Source: Camellia lanceoleosa (lineage: Eukaryota > Streptophyta > Magnoliopsida > Ericales > Theaceae). From it: a stretch of 64,000 nt of DNA. The notes under the pieces are model-generated. The model did not search any database. It saw only the letters and a program-made list of their open reading frames with translations, and was not told where the DNA came from. This document shows positions 57,179 to 64,000 of the stretch, in pieces (the stretch's first letter is position 1; every line of letters starts with the position of its first letter). The stretch covers positions 133,364,223 to 133,428,222 of the forward strand of contig CM045761.1 in assembly GCA_025200525.1 (NCBI GenBank), given 5' to 3'. The translations under genes were made by a program, and so were the position numbers.

Positions 57179-60100
57179 CTTCTATTATCATTTTTCTTTG
57201 TTTTTGTTGCTTTGGTTTGTTATTCTTTGTTCTATTTATATTTTATTTTTTTTCAAGAGAAGTACACCGTAGTCTTAGATTTTGCTTTCTTTTGGCTATA
57301 AATTTGTTTTTCATTTTTTTTTATTTCATGTTTCTTAGCTTCAATGTTATACAATGACTGTAGATAAAACATATGAAAGTTCAGGAATTTCACTCTTTGT
57401 TACTTTTTATCAAGTAAGGCCACTTTAATCTTTTAAGTGAACTTCGCAAATTAGGTATTTATGAAGCCGACCACGCAATTCAAGTAGTTTCTAAACATTT
57501 AATGGTAATGTGATAGCCAGACCTTTTCTACAATCTTGTTTGCAAACCACCTCTTAATTGTTTGTATGGGTTTTTTTTTAAAAATTTATTTTAATGAATA
57601 TCTTATCTTATTACCAAATAAATAAATAAAAAGAGTTCTTGTTCTTTCATGGGTACCCTTTATTTCTTATTATTTCAATTTCTTTGTTTGTGTATTTTTA
57701 GAAAAATGTTCTATTTTTTTATGTGAGTATTGATGGTTGCTTTCTAATCTTTTTGATTTTTAAATGTTTAGGATTGCATTAGCTTGGTGATTAGATTTGT
57801 CATATTTGTGGGCTAACTTTTTGTTGGATTTTGAGGGATAGATTTACAAAGTTTTTGTGCTTGTCATTTCGTATGGATAATTACTAATTTGTCATTATGG
57901 AATTTTTTGTAGTAATGATTGAGATGCTTGGTTTCTCCCTCATTCTTATGGTCAAAAGGGAAATTCTAACCGTGCTTACTTTTAAACATTAGCTCTATTC
58001 ATTTTGATATTACATTTACATCTACGTTCAAGATAGATTTTCTTTTGTGTGTGTGTGTGTGTTTTCCTCAATATATCTTTTAGGAGATGTTGCAGTCAAA
58101 CACCTTGTATCAACATAGCTCTGTCATAGCTGCTTGAAGTTCAATAACTTTATTTAATTGTTCTTTTTTTTGAAAGTTAGAACATATGTTAGTTTGTAAC
58201 TTGTACATAACTAAAAACAAAAATATCCCTTCTTTAGTAGAAGGATAATGAAATTCCTCATTACTCAGTCACTTGCGATTATTAACTGTTACTATTTTTT
58301 TTGAGTCATAGTTTTTGTGTGTTCAACCTTTAATAAAAGTTATCTTTAGAATTTTCCAGTAATATCTTTTCGCTTTCTGCCTTGTTTTGAACTCTGTCAA
58401 AAAGCTGCTAAAAAGGAAAAAAGACCCATAGTGTTTGATTCTTCTTTTGTTTTTTAATAAGTTGTTCCTTAAATGGCTTCTCACCCTTATTTTAGTTGGG
58501 CTGGAGTCTTCTGAAGCAAACTTGTGCATTACTGAATGCATAGTGGTTGCATCTTGTCCAATCTAAGACGTAGTTCCTTGGGTATTAAACTAATTTTTTA
58601 CATTGATGTCTTGAGAAATTTAGAAGTTTATTGTAACGAGTCTCAAACCTCCATTGTCAAATGAATCTCAATTGATCATTGTAATCGTATGCTAGATTGG
58701 GCTTTTCTTTCTATCTACCTACATTAATACTTGATACTTTTTCATCAAAAATTGCAAAGACCATGGACTTTGATTATCCCCATAATCTTTCTCCAAATAT
58801 CTTATAGTTTTACATCACTCATGAAGAAGTACACTCGCCATTCTTGTCAAAAGGTTAGATGCTTGCTTTACTTTTCACCAATAGTAAATGAGGCTTTGTA
58901 AATGAAATTTGATTTTCTTTAAAGTTACTATTTTAGTTACGGCTCAAACTATAAATTTTATTTAGCTATGTGAGGAAAAAGTGTTTTCAAAGTGCATAAA
59001 TATGTGATTATTCTTTTTCTTATTCATGTGTCTATTCTTTTTCTCAATCAATATTTTACTATTTTATAATTTTTGTGGGTTATTCTTTTTCTTGTCCATG
59101 TGCATATATCTAGGGTTGATGGAATTATCCACTGAGCGTAATATTTAATACATGCATGGGGCAGTCGAGAGCCACCATAGATTATTTTGTTGGTTTATAT
59201 ATTTTCTTTTTATCTGTAATGTGCTTTGTTATAAGGACTCTACCATGCTCAATCTTTTCAAATATGACATGTTTCAATTTATAGCTTTGACAAGGGTTTC
59301 TCATACATATTATTTTATACACTTCCAAAAATAAAATAAAATAAAATAAAATTCTAAAAATTTCTTTTCCTATTAGCTCTTCAATTTCAAATACTCCTTT
59401 TATTTGTCTGTCTACATATTGGTTAATAATAAAAAATAATATATATTATTTATTCAATCTCACCAGAGTGTATTTACATTTTCCTTCTTCACATATGTTA
59501 TAAAACCCATTATTAAATCCATGGTCATGGGTTCGAGGACCATCCTCTTCTTTGAATAGATTATACATTTTCTTTTGGTTGGTTTTGTGATTGTTGTTTC
59601 AGCAATGTTATTTGACACGTTTGTACCTATATTGTTGCAATTAGATGCAACCTTCCTCTAAAATGCTTATCCATGGATTTTTGCAGGCCAATAATGTTGC
59701 AACTTTGTCATTTCTTTTGTATGAGATAGTAGCAACTGAAGTTGATTTGTTCACACCATATGTGCACTTGGATTTTAGAGTCATTTTAGTGTGGGACACT
59801 ACGTATGTGGTTTTCTTTTAGTTTTTCTTACAAATTTTCTGGATTTTGCCTTTGTCCTTAATAGTTAATTATCTTTTTTGTGGTTGATAACTTGTATCTC
59901 AATGTTAAGTGACAAACTTTTTGATTGTAAACTATAATAGAATAACCAATAAGAAGGATTTGTCACTTAATGAGGTACATTTGATTTGATCAAGGTAAGA
60001 GTGGCCTTTTGGATTAAGATTAATTTGGAGACCATGAACTAAAAACTTATTTTGTGTTGCTGCTCTGTTTTTGGGGTGTAACTGAGAAGCTGTGCTTAAT

Positions 60101-60520
60101 TTTTTTTTTAATCATTTATTTATTTTGTTTTGTCTTATGTTATTAGACTTTAGTGTTCCACATATTTTGGTTGTTGTGTGCGCACTTCAAGTGGAACGAT
60201 TTGCTAATTAAAAAAAGTTTTCTCATGCATAGAGAAGCAAATGGTCACTTGATTGAAGAGTTTGTTACTGATGATGTTGTTGCTTTGAGGTTTATCAGTT
60301 TGAGGAATGTTAAGATGGAGATTTAATTTTAAGCTGGGGTTCATTTTGTTTTCTTGTAATGTTTATGTTGTTTGTCAATTTGTGTCTTGGCCAATCATGT
60401 TTTCTTTCTTTTGGATTAAAAGCTTAATACAAGTGTTCTTTTTACCTTAGTTTTGTAAAATGTTATTATTACCTTATTGCCAGGGGAAAAAAAAATCATG
60501 ATAATGAACTACTTACAATT
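57179..60520. other. AT-rich region with exon-like islands
   Basis: Mostly non-coding. Two islands look exon-like on the plus strand. The first, after a TTTTTGCAG acceptor at 59686, is a 43-codon open stretch to about 59815. The second, after CATGCATAG at 60230, is an open stretch ending ISLRNVKMEI at a TAA near 60327. Neither matches a family I recognise. The 60-residue frame at 59152-59334 is unsupported. Confidence 0.3.
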
Positions 60521-60562
60521 GCCACGGGCACGGGTCATCGTGCAACCCATGACACCCTATAA
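60519..60562 (+). mobile_element. Helitron-like 3' terminus
   Basis: A short hairpin GCACG-GGTCAT-CGTGC at 60528-60543, followed about 15 bases later by CTAGT (60560-60564 region). Helitrons end with a small GC-rich hairpin shortly before CTRR, then insert before T, and many plant Helitrons have GCACGGG-type stems. The 5' TC end was not located, so the extent of the element is unknown. Confidence 0.4.
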
Positions 60563-60783
60563 CTAGTATTGAAATAAGATTGTGTTCTGATAGAATTTGG
60601 TTGCCTTGCTGGGATTTGGTGTTGTAAGAGAAAAGAATACACATTTTCAATTACAAGTCATGGTTGAGAGTAGTTGCACTATATACCTTCCATGTCCATT
60701 GAATTTGATTAGTTGGGTTATAAGTATTTTATCTATTTTTTGTATATGAACTTAGACAGACATATGTATCTTTGTTTTCAACT

Positions 60784-61167
60784 TTAATTGCTTCCTCCTT
60801 TGAAGCCATATTTATGCATTTTCTTGCACAAGGTATGCGTTATAGTCCTTACCATGAGTTTTGAAGATTTATTAATCAAATTATCTGTTGCCTCTTTAAG
60901 TCTATTCTTTCTAAATTCTTCATCAGGATTTGATTTTGGAACAATGAGACTAGAACTATTATACATCACTTCACTTGCTGGTGCATCCTTTTCATCAGGT
61001 TTTTTAGCACATACATTGGGCACCTTCATCCCTGTGATAGGAGTAAGCGGGTTTGCTGTAGTTGTAACTACTGTAAGAACTGTTGCTGGTAGTTTTGGAT
61101 AATCTCTTAATAATTTTGGATATGTTTGGAAACCTAGATATGCATAGCTTTTGGATAGTTTAAACAT
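60784..61167 (-). CDS. Uncharacterised 127-residue frame
   Basis: An uninterrupted minus-strand frame starting ATG at 61167, ending TAA-side at 60784. The product is basic and lysine/serine-rich in its second half (DEEFRKNRLKEATDNLINKS) with a proline/threonine-rich centre (TTTANPLTPITG). No family is recognised. It lies just outside the CACTA terminus at 61219 and is longer than chance frames in this AT-rich area. A plus-strand frame (60788-61102) overlaps it, so coding status is uncertain. Confidence 0.25.
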   Translation of the reverse strand: MFKLSKSYAYLGFQTYPKLLRDYPKLPATVLTVVTTTANPLTPITGMKVPNVCAKKPDEKDAPASEVMYNSSSLIVPKSNPDEEFRKNRLKEATDNLINKSSKLMVRTITHTLCKKMHKYGFKGGSN

Positions 61168-61218
61168 TTTGGACAGTTTAGAACTTAAAGAATAGAGTTT
61201 CTAAATGTTTGAAATGTC

Positions 61219-61677
61219 ACTACAAAAAAAAGTGTTTTTTGCGACGGCAAAACGCCGTCGCAAATGCCCCGGACGCCGTCGCTAATAGTTTTTGCGACGG
61301 TAATTTGGTTTTTTGCGACGGCAAGCAGGGGTCGCGACAAAGGGGGTTGCAAAAGGGCTTTAGCGACGGTAAGTGCCGTCGCCATTGTTTTTTGCGACAG
61401 AAGGGTGCCTTTTTTGCGACGGCACTTTTTCTGTCACCAATAATGGAATAAAATATCAGTTTTTGCGACGGTAGAGAATTCCCATCGCTAAAATGGGTTT
61501 TTTGAGACGACAACATTACCGTCGCTAAAAGTGTCGTAGCTTATAACTGTTGGCGACGGCAAACTGAACCGTCGTTAAAGGTTTGTTTTCCAAATACATT
61601 ACATAGCTTTTGCGACGGTATGGGTGCCGTCGCAAAAGCCTCGTACTGTTTTTTGTGACGGGTTGTCATGCCGTCTC

Positions 61678-61709
<32 letters not shown>

Positions 61710-62190
61710 TGGGAAATTATTAAAAAAATTAAAATAACCTGTATTAAATAAAAAATAACTATAAAAAAATCCAAAAATTACATAATAATATAAATACATA
61801 CATAAACAAAAGTTGACAAATAATGAAAATTCATATTGTTGTTCCATTCATAACAATACATAAATAAAAATTCATAACAATAAAAATTATGCCACTACAT
61901 AACATCGCATAATACATACACAATGTTGTTCACAAATTTAAATAACATAAATCAAAATCAAAACCAAAAGTTTTCGTCTTGATTCATTCGTGGGTTACAA
62001 AAACAAAAGTTTGTCAAAATCTTTATACGCCCGCATTCCACAAGAAGCAAACTGCTACTCAGGAAATATCTGAAAAAAATAAGATAAAAATAATTAAAAA
62101 CCATATAATAGTGTTAATATTTTAATTATAGAAAAATATAAAAAAAAATTGACTACTATATAACTAGAAAGATAGTTTAGTAAATAATTT
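61219..62190 (+). mobile_element. CACTA transposon end with GCGACGG subterminal repeats
   Basis: Begins CACTACAAAAAAAAGTG, the CACTA terminus. Over the next 460 bases it carries roughly fifteen copies of GCGACGG or its inverse CCGTCGC, several as hairpins (GCGACGGCAAAACGCCGTCGC at 61241-61261). In CACTA elements such arrays are the binding sites of the element-encoded TNP-type protein. A 28-base A-run follows at 61678-61705, then AT-rich DNA up to the tandem array. The other end is outside the window. Confidence 0.75.
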
Positions 62191-62195
62191 TGACT

Positions 62196-64000
62196 GGACC
62201 GAAATCCGACTCTAACTCCCAAACCGGGAACCCGATTCGAGCCCCGTCTTCTCCCACAAGTCTCTCGTGCCTAGGAGGTCGTGTGTGCCAAGTTTCATCC
62301 TAAACCGACGCGGTTTGGTGATTTTGGGGCATTAACGCCTCGAATTCAAGTTTCTTAAGGAACTAGTTTGCCTAAAGTGAAATCCGGCTCTAACTCCCAC
62401 GCCGGGAACCCGATTCGAGCCCCGTCTTCTCCCACAAGTCTCTCGTGCCTAGGAGGTCATGTGTGCCAAGTTTCGTCCTAAACTGACGCGGTTTGGTGAT
62501 TTTGGGGCATTAACGCCTCGAATTCAAGTTTCTTAAGGAACTAGTTTGCCTAAAGTGAAATTCGGCTCTAACTCCCAAACCGGGAACCCGATTCGAGCCC
62601 CGTCTTCTCCCACAAATCTCTCATGCCTAGGAGGTCATGTGTGCCAAGTTTCGTCCTAAACCGACGCGGTTTGGTGATTTTGGGGCATTAACGCCTTGAA
62701 TTCAAGTTTCTTAAGGAACTAGTTTGCCTAAAGTGAAATCCAACTCTAACTCTCAAACCGGGAACCCGATTCGAGCCCCGTCTTCTCCCACAAGTCTCTC
62801 GTGCCTAGGAGGTCGTGTGTGCCAAGTTTCGTCCTAAACCGACGCGGTTTGGTGATTTTGGGGCATTAACGTCTCGAATTCAAGTTTCTTAAGGAACTAG
62901 TTTGCCTAAAGTGAAACCCGGTTCTAACTCTCAAATCGGGAACCCAATTCGAGCCCCGTCTTCTCCCACAAGTCTCTCGTGCCTAGGAGGTCGTGTGTGC
63001 CAAGTTTCATCCTAAACCGACGCAGTTTGGTGATTTTGGGGCATTAACGCCTCGAATTCAAGTTTCTTAAGGAACTAGTTTGCCTAAAGTGAAATCCGGC
63101 TCTAACTCCCAAGCCGGGAACCCAATTCGAGCCCTGTCTTCTCCCACAAGTCTCTCGTGCCTAGGAGGTCGTGTGTACCAAGTTTCGTCCTAAACCGACG
63201 CGGTTTGGTGATTTTGGGGCATTAACGCCTCGAATTCAAGTTTCTTAAGGAACTAGTTTGCCTAAAGTGAAATCCGGCTCTAACTCCCAAGCTGGGAACC
63301 CGATTCGAGCCCCGTCTTCTCCCACAAGTCTCTCGTGCCTAGGAGGTCGTGTGTGCCAAGTTTCGTCCTAAACTGACGCGGTTTGGTGATTTTGGGGCAT
63401 TAACGCCTCGAATTCAAGTTTCTTAAGGAACTAGTTTGCCTAAAGTGAAATCCGGCTCTAACTCCCAAGCCGGGAACCCGATTCGAGCCCCGTCTTCTCT
63501 CACAAATCTCTCATGCCTAGGAGGTCATGTGTGCCAAGTTTCGTCCTAAACCGACGCGGTTTGGTGATTTTGGGGCATTAACGCCTCAAATTCAAGTTTC
63601 TTAAGGAACTAGTTTGCCTAAAGTGAAATCCGACTCTAACTCTCAAACCGGGAACCCGATTCGAGCCCCGTCTTCTCCCACAAGTCTCTCGTGCCTAGGA
63701 GGTCGTGTGTGCCAAGTTTCGTCCTAAACCGACGCGGTTTGGTGATTTTGGGGCATTAACGTCTCGAATTCAAGTTTCTTAAGGAACTAGTTTGCCTAAA
63801 GTGAAACCCGGTTCTAACTCTCAAATCGGGAACCCGATTCGAGCCCCGTCTTCTCCCACAAGTCTCTCGTGCCTAGGAGGTCATGTGTGCCAAGTTTCGT
63901 CCTAAACCGACGCGGTTTGGTGATTTTGGGGCATTAACGCCTCGAATTCAAGTTTCTTAAGGAACTAGTTTGCTTAAAGTGAAATCCGGCTCTAACTCCC
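62196..64000. repeat. Tandem array of 178-bp monomers with five-monomer higher-order pattern
   Basis: The landmark CTAACTC(C/T)C recurs at 62212, 62390, 62568, 62746, 62924, 63102, 63280, 63458, 63636, 63814 and 63992: every interval is exactly 178 bp. Monomers are about 95% alike by eye. Diagnostic variants recur five monomers apart (890 bp): AAACTGACGCGG in monomers 2 and 7, CACAAATCTCTCATG in 3 and 8, AACGTCTCGAATTC in 4 and 9, TTCTAACTCTCAAATCGGG in 5 and 10. There is no open frame across monomers. The array continues beyond the window; its left edge fades at GGACCGAAATCCG near 62196. Confidence 0.97.

Noticed and set aside
57903..57914. TTTTTTGTAGTA as the right end of a CACTA element starting at 53936
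   Set aside because: The terminal base is wrong, the adjacent 3-bp sequences (cat, atg) do not match, and no subterminal motifs precede it.
61185..61516. Frames rich in Ala-Val-Ala-Lys/Phe-Cys-Asp-Gly repeats
   Set aside because: They are translations of the GCGACGG subterminal repeats of the CACTA end.
62196..64000. Possible CRISPR array or 5S rDNA cluster
   Set aside because: Repeats are full-length 178-bp monomers with no unique spacers, and no 5S gene or promoter box was seen.

Overview
The window is nuclear DNA of a flowering plant, most likely a woody eudicot. The evidence is one intron-containing plant gene (a CELLULOSE SYNTHASE INTERACTIVE-type armadillo protein), AT-rich non-coding DNA, and dense nested plant transposons of the Ty1/Copia, Ty3/Gypsy (Tekay-like chromovirus and Tat/Ogre-like), LINE, hAT, Mutator-MITE, CACTA and possibly Helitron types. 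The species cannot be fixed from this sequence alone.

Layout. 1-17.9 kb is a transposon nest. An old minus-strand LINE fragment is broken by two Copia elements. The first Copia (minus) is itself split by a complete 9.6-kb chromovirus-type Gypsy (1026-10592, 5-bp duplication caatt). The second Copia (plus, 11900-17558) has its RNase H region split by a 1.03-kb hAT-like element with an 8-bp duplication. 19.0-26.0 kb is the only convincing host gene: a minus-strand CSI3-like gene with three recognisable coding exons. It carries a one-base deletion in a homopolymer, and its C-terminal C2-domain exon is not found in the window. 26-33.4 kb is AT-rich DNA with several MITEs (one with a perfect 9-bp duplication), a 583-bp solo LTR and a split Ulp1-peptidase-like remnant. 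33.4-51.7 kb is one 18.35-kb Tat/Ogre-like element on the minus strand. Its long LTRs flank gag remnants and only a stub of pol, and its left LTR holds a 1.5-kb solo LTR of another Gypsy family. 51.7-61.2 kb is AT-rich sequence with a 1.2-kb solo LTR, a CACTA-like terminus and a Helitron-like 3' terminus. 61.2-64.0 kb begins with a CACTA terminus rich in GCGACGG subterminal repeats and runs into a tandem array of exactly 178-bp monomers that leaves the window.

How it fits together. The host gene should encode a large armadillo-repeat partner of cellulose synthase complexes and cortical microtubules. Its final exon is missing on the side that carries the transposon nest, so either the last intron is more than 19 kb long and full of transposons, or the gene is truncated. 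The two most notable observations are (1) the 178-bp array, which shows a five-monomer, 890-bp higher-order repeat next to a CACTA end, and (2) a CAG/CTG-specific corruption between otherwise matching retrotransposon copies. The second looks more like base-calling error at CHG-methylated cytosines than like evolution, and it means some frameshifts here may be artefacts.
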